Positions 23,308-30,926 are shown, counted from the first letter of the stretch. The stretch is 64,000 nucleotides of DNA from Rivibacter sp049446155 (GCF_049446155.1 NZ_JBMSEE010000001.1:248001-312000), one strand, 5' to 3'. Translations and numbers: made by a program. The notes: generated by a model not told the origin, from the letters alone.

Positions 23308-23316
23308 CGCATGGAT

Positions 23317-23330
23317 GCAACCATAGTTCA
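23317..23330. promoter_or_regulatory. Phage operator copy 2
   Basis: GCAACCATAGTTCA, 12 of 14 bases identical to copy 1, with 23 bases between site starts (about two helical turns), which would allow cooperative binding on one DNA face. Confidence 0.7.
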
Positions 23331-23382
23331 GCAACCGCGAGCGCTGCGTATCCGATATCTCCTGCGCAGTGACGGCACACTC

Positions 23383-23396
23383 TCAACCATGGTTGA
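23383..23396. promoter_or_regulatory. Operator-like perfect palindrome over the cI start codon
   Basis: TCAACCATGGTTGA is a perfect 14-bp palindrome resembling the operator (AACCAT core), and it contains the ATG (23389) of the repressor gene. Binding there would let the repressor or Cro block repressor synthesis. Confidence 0.55.
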
Positions 23397-24006
23397 TGAC
23401 AAGGACCCCGCCAAGGACCACGAGAAGGTCGAGTACGGAAAGCGGCTGCGCGCAGCAATGAAGGCAGCCGGCAACATCGGCGTGCCCGCCTTGGCCGCGG
23501 CGCTGGACATCAGCTACACCGGCGCCAAGAAGCTGTTCGACGGCCGGGCTACGGCAACGTGCAGGAACAACGCCTTCGTCGCGCGCTTCCTGGGCTGCGA
23601 CTCCGACTGGCTGGCCACCGGTGAGGGCGAGATGCACTCGACCAGGCAGTGGCCTTTCCGCCGAGTCACCCCGGCGATCTGGTTCCACACGCCAGAGAAC
23701 ATGCGCAACGCCGCCGAGGCGCTGGTTATGAGCGAGGGGCGCCGCCTGTTCGAGATCGCAGCCAAGGGAACGACCGCTAAGCTCGCGGAGCAAGAAGCGT
23801 GGTTCAAGGACATTCGGGCTGAGTACCAGCGCGAGACGCAGGCTACCGGCTATGTCCCCCCGGAGGAGCCGAACGAGGCGCCTCCTCCAGCGCCATCACC
23901 GCCCCCGCCGCGCGCGAGTGCTGCGCCAAGGGGTGGCAAGGTCAGGGGCACCGGGTTCGATCTTGGTGCGAAGCCTCAAGCGCGGTCGAAGAAGGCGAAG
24001 CCATGA
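23389..24006 (+). CDS. CI-like prophage repressor without peptidase domain
   Basis: 205 residues from the ATG at 23389. The N-terminal domain has a lambda-repressor-type helix-turn-helix: KRLRAAMKAAGN, then VPALAAALDISYTGAKKLFDGRA (recognition helix SYTGAKKLF), and CDSDWLATGEGEM, the usual end of such domains near residue 83. The C-terminal half is helical, then Pro-rich and basic. No S24/LexA-like Ser-Lys peptidase is visible, so RecA-driven self-cleavage is unlikely. It lies divergent to cro and should hold the prophage silent through the TGAACCATAGTTCA sites. Confidence 0.8.
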   Translation: MVDDKDPAKDHEKVEYGKRLRAAMKAAGNIGVPALAAALDISYTGAKKLFDGRATATCRNNAFVARFLGCDSDWLATGEGEMHSTRQWPFRRVTPAIWFHTPENMRNAAEALVMSEGRRLFEIAAKGTTAKLAEQEAWFKDIRAEYQRETQATGYVPPEEPNEAPPPAPSPPPPRASAAPRGGKVRGTGFDLGAKPQARSKKAKP

Positions 24007-24254
24007 GGCTGGAGCTGGTCCGCGGCCACATCTCGGCAGTGACGATCGAGGCGCTCGAGCAGCTGCTCGAAGACGCGCGGGCGGGTCACTACACGGGGTT
24101 CGTGATCGCCCTAACCCGCCCGCGTCGGCGCTTCTCGGTCCACTGCGTGGGGGAGGCCTGCGAGTCCCCGACATGGAGCCGGGGGATGTGTTTGTCGATC
24201 GATGATGAACTGCGGTCGATGATTCGAGAGGACGATCGGCCAACAGGCTTTTAG
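24003..24254 (+). CDS. Conserved small phage/prophage protein next to repressor
   Basis: 83 residues starting inside the repressor stop (ATGA). MRLELVRGHISAVTIEALEQLL is followed by GFVIALTRPRRRFSVHCVGEAC and RGMCLSIDDELRSMI. I recognise this pattern (GHI...ALEQLL ... RGMxxxxDDELRSMI) from small uncharacterised proteobacterial phage proteins. Co-expression with the repressor suggests a role in the lysogenic state, but no function is known. Confidence 0.65.
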   Translation: MRLELVRGHISAVTIEALEQLLEDARAGHYTGFVIALTRPRRRFSVHCVGEACESPTWSRGMCLSIDDELRSMIREDDRPTGF

Positions 24255-24358
24255 GGAACCGGATCGGCGATGGATGACAGGCCCTCGCCAACCGTGAACG
24301 ATGACGCACACACCGCTTCTTTTGGCCGTCTCCCCCTCTTCTTCGTGGGCCGCCCCAG

Positions 24359-24388
24359 TTGACATCGCCCACACACTGGCGAGCTTAA
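24359..24388 (+). promoter_or_regulatory. Candidate promoter of the cargo lipoprotein gene
   Basis: A perfect -35 hexamer TTGACA (24359-24364) is followed 17-18 bases later by AGCTTAA, a weak -10, and the ATG of the lipoprotein lies 19 bases further on. The 152-base gap 24255-24406 otherwise holds no gene. Confidence 0.45.
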
Positions 24389-24406
24389 GCCCTGAAGCAA
24401 CACGAG

Positions 24407-25432
24407 ATGAAGACCGCCTTTATCGCTGCCCTGGCGGCGGCCGCGTTGGCCGGATGCTCTACCGAGCCGGCCGGCACTCGCCTTGAGCCGACCGGTGTCA
24501 TCGTCGCGAGCCAGCCCGGCACGATCACCGGCGACCCGCAGATCGTCCGCGACGGCGACGAGTGGTTGATGTACATGTTCCGCACCGCCAAGGGCGCGCC
24601 GCACGTGCGCACGCTCTACGCGACCGCGAACGGCCTGCGCAACAAGTGGAGTGAGCCCGTCTCGCTCGAAGGCCTCGACGGATATCACAAGTTCGTGGTG
24701 CTGACCGATGAGCACGGGCGCCCGGCGCGCATCGGCGGCGCCTACCACGGTTACGCCGCGAGCTTTGACGGCGACCTGGCCAGCAAGTCGATCGCCCATT
24801 TCTCGGCACCGGGGCTGAAAGGGCCATGGAGCCGCACCGGCACGGTCATCGCCAAGGGCGCGCCGGGATCTCGTGACGGCTTCAGCACCGACACGCCCTC
24901 GGCGGTGGTCAAGGACGGTGTCATCGACCTGGTCTACATGGGCGCGCCCGACCAGCCCTTGCCGCTATTCGGCCTGGCCGAGCGGATGCTGCGCGCGACC
25001 GCCCCGAACCCTGCGGGCCCGTTCGCCAAACAGCCCGACGACGTGATGCTCCCGTCGACCGACGTCAATGCCTGGGATCACGGCTGGCTCGGCGGCGCCC
25101 AGCGCATTCGGCTGAGCGACGGCTCGTGGATGATGGTCTACAACGCCGGGAGCTCACGGCCCGAGCGGCCGGGCGAAGAGCCGTTGACCAGCCGCATCGG
25201 CTACGCCTACGCGCCCACCCATCAAGGCCCCTGGACCAGGGACCGCGGCAACCCCTACCTGTCGCCCAGCCCGCAGAACCCGATGCACGTTTGGCGCGGC
25301 TTCATGGCCCAGGAAGACGGCGACTGGCTGCTCTTCTACAACTTCGGCTCCGGGACCGAGCGGATCACCTATGCTGAGCCATTGACTTGGTGGGGCGCGG
25401 CGGTAGAGTCGCTGCAAAGGACACAGCAATGA
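24407..25432 (+). CDS. Cargo lipoprotein, beta-propeller (GH43/GH32-like fold)
   Basis: 341 residues. The N-terminus MKTAFIAALAAAALAGCS is a lipoprotein signal with lipobox LAGC (Cys 17), so the mature protein would be membrane-anchored. The body has repeated strand-rich blades with motifs typical of five-bladed glycosidase-like propellers: GDPQIVRDGDEWLMYMF (near 40), DTPSAVVKDGVIDLVYMG (near 160), GGAQRIRLSDGSWMMVYN and HVWRGFMAQEDGDWLLFY. No head, tail or DNA role fits. With its own promoter-like box and a terminator after the next gene, it looks like lysogenic cargo altering the cell envelope. Substrate unknown. Confidence 0.7.
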   Translation: MKTAFIAALAAAALAGCSTEPAGTRLEPTGVIVASQPGTITGDPQIVRDGDEWLMYMFRTAKGAPHVRTLYATANGLRNKWSEPVSLEGLDGYHKFVVLTDEHGRPARIGGAYHGYAASFDGDLASKSIAHFSAPGLKGPWSRTGTVIAKGAPGSRDGFSTDTPSAVVKDGVIDLVYMGAPDQPLPLFGLAERMLRATAPNPAGPFAKQPDDVMLPSTDVNAWDHGWLGGAQRIRLSDGSWMMVYNAGSSRPERPGEEPLTSRIGYAYAPTHQGPWTRDRGNPYLSPSPQNPMHVWRGFMAQEDGDWLLFYNFGSGTERITYAEPLTWWGAAVESLQRTQQ

Positions 25433-25620
25433 TGGCATCCGAATCGCCGATGGAGCAGCACCCGAGCTTGGGCTCGGGCGTTGTCGTAGGCCCATGGTGG
25501 ACCGGCCGCAACATCACGCTGTACCTATGTTCCGAGGTCGATCCCTCACGCATCACGCGGATCGATGTGGATGACGACTTCCATAAGACGGTGACCGAGC
25601 TGCCGGCCTTGGATCGCTGA
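25429..25620 (+). CDS. Small cytoplasmic partner of the lipoprotein gene
   Basis: 63 residues. It starts at 25429 (overlapping the lipoprotein stop; AAAGGA lies eight bases upstream) or at the next ATG three bases on. MMASESPMEQHPSLGSGVVVG is followed by a beta segment NITLYLCSEVDPSRITRIDV. There is no recognised domain. The overlap and shared terminator make a two-gene unit. Confidence 0.5.
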   Translation: MMASESPMEQHPSLGSGVVVGPWWTGRNITLYLCSEVDPSRITRIDVDDDFHKTVTELPALDR

Positions 25621-25643
25621 CCAAGCCCAGCGCTCTCCGACCA

Positions 25644-25666
25644 AGCCCGCCTTGAGCGGGCTTTTT
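25644..25666 (+). terminator. Intrinsic terminator ending the cargo unit
   Basis: AGCCCGC-CTTGA-GCGGGCT is a 7-bp perfect stem ending in TTTTT. It follows the small gene stop by 23 bases and precedes the second operator region. Confidence 0.85.
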
Positions 25667-25686
25667 CACGTAAGCACCCCACTACG

Positions 25687-25700
25687 TACCTCTATAGGTA
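25687..25700. promoter_or_regulatory. Inverted repeat upstream of the second operator cluster
   Basis: TACCT-CTAT-AGGTA, a 5-bp-arm inverted repeat different from the repressor site, 20 bases before operator copy 4. It could bind another regulator or form part of the promoter. Confidence 0.35.
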
Positions 25701-25720
25701 ATCGCTGCGCACGCCCAAAA

Positions 25721-25757
25721 TGAACCATAGTTGCATCAACGCTTGAACTATGGTTCA
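25721..25757. promoter_or_regulatory. Second phage operator cluster (copies 4 and 5)
   Basis: TGAACCATAGTTGC at 25721-25734 and TGAACTATGGTTCA at 25744-25757; the latter is the exact reverse complement of copy 1. Site starts are again 23 bases apart, the same spacing as at cro. A half site (GGTTCAA) follows near 25768. The cluster lies 34 bases before the first gene of the rightward operon, so the repressor should silence it in the lysogen. Confidence 0.75.
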
Positions 25758-25790
25758 ATGCGTTCACGGTTCAACGAACAGGGGACTCAG

Positions 25791-26216
25791 ATGGCAGCGA
25801 TGCACCAGCCGGCAGACCGGTCCTTCTGGCCGGGCGAGGCCCACGGCAGCCCGATCAAGGACGCCGAGCGGCACCTGAGGCTCATCGACCAGCGCGACGC
25901 TGAGGCGATCGATGCACGGACCGTGCTGGCGCGCGAGTTCGACCAGGCGGTGATCAGCGGCCCGCAGACCGTGATCGCGACGCCGGGTCTCGGCCCGCAG
26001 CGCCCGCGCGCCACGCTGGCCTACGTGATGGGCGACGACCTTGCCGGCCCCGACAGGCACTTCGACGACCTGTTGCGCATCGCTGCGATGGCGGCGTGCG
26101 ATTCGACGTGCCCTGCCCTGCAGGCGGCGGCGCAGCTGTTCTGGCGCGGCGCGCGTGACCGCTATGTGGCCTTCCACGAGGAAGAGATGGCGATCGAGAT
26201 GGGGGGCGCGGCATGA
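25791..26216 (+). CDS. First gene of the rightward early operon, unknown function
   Basis: 141 residues from the ATG at 25791 (AGGGGA seven bases upstream). Mostly helical: a charged N-terminal half with KDAERHLRLIDQRDAEAIDA, then FDDLLRIAAMAACDS and a C-terminal helix FHEEEMAIEMGG. No motif is recognised. It is directly behind the operator cluster and overlaps the ATPase-like gene (ATGA). Confidence 0.6.
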   Translation: MAAMHQPADRSFWPGEAHGSPIKDAERHLRLIDQRDAEAIDARTVLAREFDQAVISGPQTVIATPGLGPQRPRATLAYVMGDDLAGPDRHFDDLLRIAAMAACDSTCPALQAAAQLFWRGARDRYVAFHEEEMAIEMGGAA

Positions 26217-27415
26217 ACACGGTCCTCTTCGAGAACCCCGGCGAGATCGACATCCGTTCGATCAGCACCTTCGGCGTGAGCGTGAAGGAAGGCAGCAACC
26301 CGATCGGCTTCTTCGGCACTGGCTTGAAGTACGCCATCGCCGTGCTGCTGCGCCTGAAGCACCAAATCACGGTCTACAGCGGCGAACAGGTCGTGACCTT
26401 CGGTCTGTCGACCGAATCCGTCCGCGGACAGGTCTTCGACATCGTCACGATGCAGGTCGGCGACGGCGAGCCTCAGCACCTCGGCTTCACGACCGAGCTT
26501 GGCAAGACGTGGGAGCCGTGGATGGCCTACCGCGAGATCGCCTGCAACTGCAAGGACGAGGGTGGCACTGCGACGCGCGCGCTCAACTACCCAGCGCCCG
26601 AGGCCGGACGCACCAAGATCATTGTCGAGGGCGACCTCTTCGCCGGCATCCATTCGGACCGGCACATGTTCCTGCTCGAGGATCAGGCCTACGCCGTTGC
26701 CGACACGGTCGAGATCCGGCGCCGCACCGGCCCCGGCTTCTTCTACCGCGGCGTGCGTGTTCAGACGTTCCCGAAGTCCGGCCTGTTCACGTACAACGAG
26801 ACCGGGCACCTCGAGCTGACCGAGGACCGCACCGTCAAGCATCAGTGGATGCCGGCGCACCGCATCGCGACCGCGCTACTTCGCAGCGATGACGAAGAGA
26901 TCCTGCGCACCGTGCTGACGGCGCGTGAGGACACGCTTGAGGGCGTCCTTGACTTCGACGGCTGGTCGGTCGAACCGAGCCCGACGTTCCTGAAGGTCGT
27001 CGGCGACCTCACCGCGCACAAGGTATCCGGCATCAACGCCACGGCACTGCGTGTGTGGAAGACGCACACGAAGTCGGAGATCAAGCCACGCGAGATCACG
27101 CTGACGCCGGTGCAGCGCAAGAGCCTCGAGCGAGCCATCACGTTCTGTGAGGGCTGCGGTTGGCCAGTCAGCGCCTACCCGATCAAGGTCGTCGAGGCAC
27201 TGGGCGATGGCGTGCTCGGTCTCGCCGAGAGCGGAACGATCTTCGTGTCGGAACGAGTCTTCGAGATCGGTGGCACGAAGCAACTGGCCGCGACGCTGAT
27301 CGAGGAGTTCCTACACCTGCGCCACGGCTGGAAGGACTGCACGCGTGAGCTGCAGAACTACCTGTTCGAGAAGGTCGTCAGCCTCGGCGAAGAGGTTGCG
27401 GGAGAGCCGCTGTGA
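26213..27415 (+). CDS. GHKL-type ATPase-like phage protein
   Basis: 400 residues. The N-terminus FENPGEIDIRSISTFGVSVKEG followed by NPIGFFGTGLKYAIAVLLRL has the GxxGxGLK box of GHKL (Hsp90/MORC/histidine kinase) ATPases. The usual N-box Asn helix is not obvious in the short stretch before it. The middle is beta-rich, and the C-terminus has LIEEFLHLRHGWKD, an acidic-His pattern that could bind metal. I know similar uncharacterised phage proteins but no function. It leads the recombination operon and is followed by a run of tiny membrane proteins. ATP binding is inferred, not certain. Confidence 0.6.
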   Translation: MNTVLFENPGEIDIRSISTFGVSVKEGSNPIGFFGTGLKYAIAVLLRLKHQITVYSGEQVVTFGLSTESVRGQVFDIVTMQVGDGEPQHLGFTTELGKTWEPWMAYREIACNCKDEGGTATRALNYPAPEAGRTKIIVEGDLFAGIHSDRHMFLLEDQAYAVADTVEIRRRTGPGFFYRGVRVQTFPKSGLFTYNETGHLELTEDRTVKHQWMPAHRIATALLRSDDEEILRTVLTAREDTLEGVLDFDGWSVEPSPTFLKVVGDLTAHKVSGINATALRVWKTHTKSEIKPREITLTPVQRKSLERAITFCEGCGWPVSAYPIKVVEALGDGVLGLAESGTIFVSERVFEIGGTKQLAATLIEEFLHLRHGWKDCTRELQNYLFEKVVSLGEEVAGEPL

Positions 27416-27504
27416 CCGCTGCCAACCCCATCCTGATCGTGCTGCTCGGCACGTTCGACGCTGTGCTCTGGACGCACGTGGTGCTGAAGGCGGTGTCGCT
27501 GTGA
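27412..27504 (+). CDS. 30-residue single-helix membrane peptide
   Basis: A GTG at 27412 overlaps the previous stop (GTGA), and the frame ends in a GTGA overlap with the next gene. The peptide (V/M)TAANPILIVLLGTFDAVLW... is one hydrophobic helix. Overlaps on both sides are the evidence; function unknown. Confidence 0.45.
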   Translation: MTAANPILIVLLGTFDAVLWTHVVLKAVSL

Positions 27505-27725
27505 GCACGCCGATCGACACCCGCCTGCACCGCTGCACCGAAGTGCCGGCCTGCATCGGCGAGGAGTGCCGCCAGGGCCACGAGGCCTGCCCGCACCCGG
27601 AGCGCTGCAAGGCCGACCTCGACGACATGTTCGACACCGCGCGCGGGATCGTTCTCGCCGTCGTCGTGCTGCTGCTGTCGATCGCCGCGAGTGCTGCGCA
27701 TCCGGGCGCGTTCTTCGGAGGCTGA
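27501..27725 (+). CDS. Small Cys-rich membrane protein
   Basis: 74 residues from a GTG at 27501. The N-terminal 40 residues carry five Cys (CTEVPAC, EECRQGHEAC, ERC), then a transmembrane helix ARGIVLAVVVLLLSIAASA (about 48-66). The Cys-rich part would form a small metal or disulfide knot. Unknown role. Confidence 0.5.
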   Translation: MSTPIDTRLHRCTEVPACIGEECRQGHEACPHPERCKADLDDMFDTARGIVLAVVVLLLSIAASAAHPGAFFGG

Positions 27726-27726
27726 C

Positions 27727-27936
27727 ATGGCCGCGACCAACGACACCACGCGCCGCCACCCGCGGACCCGCGAAGAAGCCTTCCCGGATCCGATGGCTTG
27801 GTGGCAAGGACCGAAGGAGCCGACCGAAGTGATCGGAGAGAGCTGGAACTTCCGCCGCACGCGCCGCGTGCGCATCGCAACGACCCCGAGCCTCGCGCGC
27901 CGCCTCCTGCGGCTGGTGTGGCCTTGGGCGAACTGA
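27727..27936 (+). CDS. Small basic phage protein
   Basis: 69 residues with GGAGG six bases before ATG 27727. MAATNDTTRRHPRTREEAFP, then WWQGPKEP and a basic Arg/Leu-rich C-terminal helix. Nothing is recognised. The 88 bases after it (27937-28024) contain only a short Gln-rich frame that runs into the next gene out of frame. Confidence 0.45.
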   Translation: MAATNDTTRRHPRTREEAFPDPMAWWQGPKEPTEVIGESWNFRRTRRVRIATTPSLARRLLRLVWPWAN

Positions 27937-28024
27937 CCCGCCGTCATGGACGGCGCCGACCCCTGGCAGCTACAGCAGCAGCTCGAGCAACAGCAATACG
28001 AAGCACAGCACGAAAGGCAAGCAC

Positions 28025-28684
28025 ATGAGCATCGCAACTCTGATCCTCGGCGAGTCGGGCACCGGCAAGAGCACGAGCCTTCGCAATCTCGACCCCAGCA
28101 AGACGCTGCTGATCCAAGCGATCCGCAAGCCGCTGCCGTTCAAGTCGACCGGTTGGAAGGTTCGCCCGTCGCTGAAGGCTGAAGGCAACGTCATCCAGAC
28201 CGACAACCCGGAGTTGATCGAGCGCGTGCTGCGCTCGTCCGGTGACGAGATCGTCGTGATCGATGACTTCCAGTACGTCATGGCGAACGAGTACATGCGC
28301 CGCAGCGACGAGAAGGGCTTCGACAAGTTCACGGACATCGGCAAGCACGCCTGGAACATCCTGCGCGCCGCGTCCGATCTTGCTGACCGGCGCCGCGTCT
28401 ACATCCTCGCGCACACGCAGAGCGACGACACCGGGCGCGTGAAGATCAAGACGATCGGAAAGATGCTCGACGAAAAGATCACCGTCGAAGGCATGTTCAC
28501 CATCGTCCTGCGCACGGTGGTCCGCGACGGCTCCTACCTGTTCGCGACGCAGAACAACGGCAGCGACACCGTCAAGTCGCCCATGGACATGTTCGCGGAC
28601 CAGCTGATCGGCAACGACCTGGCCTCCGTCGACGAATCCATCTGCTCCTTCTACGGCATCGAGCCACTGAAGGACGCCGCCTGA
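28025..28684 (+). CDS. RecA-like ATPase, Sak4-type single-strand annealing/recombination protein
   Basis: 219 residues. Walker A LGESGTGKSTS (8-18), a Walker B strand EIVVIDDFQYVM (75-86) and YILAHTQSD after it define a minimal RecA-fold ATPase. The size and the neighbouring SSB-like gene match phage Sak4 proteins, which anneal DNA together with a cognate SSB. It probably replaces Red-beta/Erf in this phage. No exonuclease gene is visible nearby. Confidence 0.75.
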   Translation: MSIATLILGESGTGKSTSLRNLDPSKTLLIQAIRKPLPFKSTGWKVRPSLKAEGNVIQTDNPELIERVLRSSGDEIVVIDDFQYVMANEYMRRSDEKGFDKFTDIGKHAWNILRAASDLADRRRVYILAHTQSDDTGRVKIKTIGKMLDEKITVEGMFTIVLRTVVRDGSYLFATQNNGSDTVKSPMDMFADQLIGNDLASVDESICSFYGIEPLKDAA

Positions 28685-28718
28685 TCACCCACCACGCACA
28701 GCAACGAAAGGAAGCACT

Positions 28719-29420
28719 GTGTACGCACTGAACACCGACCAGGCACGCAAGGCCGATCAACACGGCAGCGTCATCCACGAGACCGGCAAGTACATCGGCA
28801 CGTTCACGCGCGCCGAAGACGTGAAGGCCTCGAGCGGCACGCAGGGCATCGACTTCTCGTTCGTCAGCCGTGACGGCCAGAAGGCCCGCTTCGCGCTCTA
28901 CACGAAGAAGAGCGACGGCACCGTCATCAGCATCGGCTTCGGCTTCGTCATGGCGCTGATGACGTGCCTGAAGCTGCGCGACATCAAGCCTCAGACGGTG
29001 CGCGTGAAGAAGTGGGACTCGACCGCCAATGCCGAGATCGATGTCGACGCCTCGTGCTTCCCCGACCTGATGAACAAGCCGATCGGCGTGCTGCTCGAGG
29101 CCGAGGAGTACGAGAAGAAGGGCGGCGGGATCGGCACACGCATGGTGCTGGCAGGCGTCTTTCAAGCCGACACCGAGCTCACCGCGAGCGAGATCCTCGA
29201 CAAGAAGGTCAAGCCCGAGCAGCTGAGCCGCCTCGTTTCCAGGCTGCGCGACAGGCCGATCAAGACGTCCAAGAGCTCCACGAAGCCCGCCAGCAACGGC
29301 CAGGGTGGCGGTGGCGGCTCGTCGTTCGACGACATGGACGACGACATTCCCTTCGTGACCGCATCGCCGGCCTTCGACATGGCCGCACCGAGCGCTCGTC
29401 GCATGTCCCGCTACGCGTGA
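28719..29420 (+). CDS. Phage single-stranded-DNA-binding-like protein
   Basis: 233 residues. The first 150 are a beta-rich body with ASSGTQGIDFSFVS, GFVMALMTCLKLRDI and YEKKGGGIGTRMVL. The tail is Gly/Ser-rich and ends in FDDMDDDIPF, the acidic tip by which SSBs recruit partners, before a short extra segment. Adjacent to Sak4 and Gp157, it fits the DUF669-like SSB role of coating ssDNA for annealing. Confidence 0.7.
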   Translation: MYALNTDQARKADQHGSVIHETGKYIGTFTRAEDVKASSGTQGIDFSFVSRDGQKARFALYTKKSDGTVISIGFGFVMALMTCLKLRDIKPQTVRVKKWDSTANAEIDVDASCFPDLMNKPIGVLLEAEEYEKKGGGIGTRMVLAGVFQADTELTASEILDKKVKPEQLSRLVSRLRDRPIKTSKSSTKPASNGQGGGGGSSFDDMDDDIPFVTASPAFDMAAPSARRMSRYA

Positions 29421-29445
29421 GCAGCCACCCCCAAGGAGATCATCC

Positions 29446-29943
29446 ATGACCGCTCTGTATGTCCTGGCGCAGGAGTACCGCGCCGCAGCCGCATCGCTCG
29501 CTGATCTCGACCTCGACGAGCAAACCCTGGCCGACACCCTCGAGAGCCTCTCCGGCGATCTCGAGGTGAAGGCGGTCAACACCGCGATGGTCGTGCGCAA
29601 CATGCAGTCGCTCGCGGCATCGATCAAGGAAGCCGAGGCTTCGATGGCCGCGCGCCGCAAGGCGCTGGAAGCTCGCGCCGAGCGGCTGACCGCCTACCTG
29701 CTCCAGAACATGCAGGCGACGGGGATCACGAAGATCGAATCTCCGCACTTCGCCCTGACGGTGAAGAACAACCCGGCCAGCGTCGTGATCAACGAGCCCG
29801 GGCTGATCCCTGCCGAGTTCATGCGGCAGCCGGAGCCGCCGCCGCCGGCGCCCGACAAGACGGCCATCAAGGAAGCCATCAAGGCGGGCAAGGAAGTGCC
29901 TGGCGCTCACATGGTGCAAGGCGTTCGGCTCGAGATCAAGTGA
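29446..29943 (+). CDS. Siphovirus Gp157-family protein
   Basis: 165 residues, a long coiled coil (about 20-95: LDEQTLADTLESLSGDLEVK ... MAARRKALEARAERLTAYL) then GITKIESPHFALTVKNNPASVVI and DKTAIKEAIKAGKEVPGAHMV. This is the Gp157 family found in recombination operons. It was linked to phage resistance in Streptococcus thermophilus phage work; its molecular role is unclear. GGAGAT precedes the ATG. Confidence 0.85.
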   Translation: MTALYVLAQEYRAAAASLADLDLDEQTLADTLESLSGDLEVKAVNTAMVVRNMQSLAASIKEAEASMAARRKALEARAERLTAYLLQNMQATGITKIESPHFALTVKNNPASVVINEPGLIPAEFMRQPEPPPPAPDKTAIKEAIKAGKEVPGAHMVQGVRLEIK

Positions 29944-30377
29944 TGCGTCGCTCCGGCTTCAAGCGCCCCGCCTACCAGCCTCCGATGGCCGCACCGTTGC
30001 GCGTGCTGCCGGGCTTTCGCCTCGGCACGCCCGTGGCTGGTGACGTCGTGGCCGCGCCGAAGTCGGTGTTGATCCGCTCCGAAGACTACCGGCGCTTCGT
30101 CGCCTCGTTCCCCTGTTTCTGGTGCGGCGTCGCCGGCTACAGCCAGTGCGCGCACGACAACTTCGAGAAGGGCATGGCCTTGAAGGTCTGCGATACCCGC
30201 TCGTTCCCCCTGTGCGGCCCGCGCTTCGGCCTGGTCGGCTGCCATACGCAGTTCGACCTGCTGATCGAGATCTCGCGCGACGAGCGCCGCGCTCTTGGTG
30301 CCGAGTGGGTGGAGCGCATGCGCGGCATCGCGCGCGCCGCCGGCCGGCCCGAGGTCCTACAGCTGGAGGCCTCATGA
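29943..30377 (+). CDS. HNH-like phage nuclease (Ref/DUF968-like)
   Basis: 144 residues from the ATG at 29943 (TGATG overlap; a GTG immediately before is an alternative). After a basic N-terminus, FPCFWCGVAGYSQCAHDNF, KVCDTRSFPLCGP and GCHTQFD form a Cys/His HNH-type zinc nuclease centre, as in Ref and similar recombination nucleases. Located between Gp157 and NinB. The histidine pattern is partly degenerate, so activity is inferred. Confidence 0.65.
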   Translation: MRRSGFKRPAYQPPMAAPLRVLPGFRLGTPVAGDVVAAPKSVLIRSEDYRRFVASFPCFWCGVAGYSQCAHDNFEKGMALKVCDTRSFPLCGPRFGLVGCHTQFDLLIEISRDERRALGAEWVERMRGIARAAGRPEVLQLEAS

Positions 30378-30823
30378 GCGAACGCCGCTTCTTCGTCCTG
30401 GCCCACCCCGAAGCGCGCCGCCGGGCGCACGCCGCCATCGATGAGTCGCCCGATGACTACACGGTGCTCATCGCGTCGCCCTCTATGAACGACGGGCAGA
30501 AGCAGCGCTTCCACGCGATGTGTGGCGACTTCGCGAAGTCCGGGCTGATATGGGACGGCCGCGAGCGTACCGCCAGCGAGTGGAAGGTGCTCCTGATCAG
30601 CGGCCACGCCAAGGCCACTGGCGACGACGTCGAGTTCGTTCGCGGCCTGGAGGGCGAGCTGGTCAACGTGCGCGAGTCCACCACAACGATGAGCCGCCGG
30701 CGCGGCGCGAGCCTGATTGAGTACGGCCAGGCCTTCGCCGCCATGAATGGCATCCGCCTCAACGACCCCCGGCTGAAGGAACTCGAGCGCGAGTACGGCA
30801 GCCGGTCCCGTCAACCCGCCTAA
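30374..30823 (+). CDS. ninB: NinB recombination mediator
   Basis: 149 residues from the ATG at 30374 (ATGA overlap). FFVLAHPEARRRA, NDGQKQRFHAMCGDFAKSG and SEWKVLLISGHAKATG are the NinB (Orf) signature, followed by TTTMSRRRGASLIEYGQAFAAMNGI with a conserved end. NinB binds ssDNA and SSB and helps load recombinases in lambda. It closes the recombination set. Confidence 0.92.
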   Translation: MSERRFFVLAHPEARRRAHAAIDESPDDYTVLIASPSMNDGQKQRFHAMCGDFAKSGLIWDGRERTASEWKVLLISGHAKATGDDVEFVRGLEGELVNVRESTTTMSRRRGASLIEYGQAFAAMNGIRLNDPRLKELEREYGSRSRQPA

Positions 30824-30926
30824 CGCTTTTCGGGCGACCCGCTGGCCAGGAATCCCGTCCCCAACCTCCCTGTTGCCTGGCCAGCGCTCTACGGAGCCGC
30901 CCTCTTCTTCACCACCGGAGCACCGA

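Noticed and set aside
27946..28182. Gln-rich plus-strand frame before the Sak4-like gene
   Set aside because: Overlaps the Sak4-like gene by more than 150 bases out of frame; only the first 25 residues look natural and there is no clear ribosome site.
28025..28684. ATPase considered as a defence STAND/AAA protein
   Set aside because: Minimal RecA-fold size and the SSB, Gp157 and NinB neighbours fit Sak4 recombination better.
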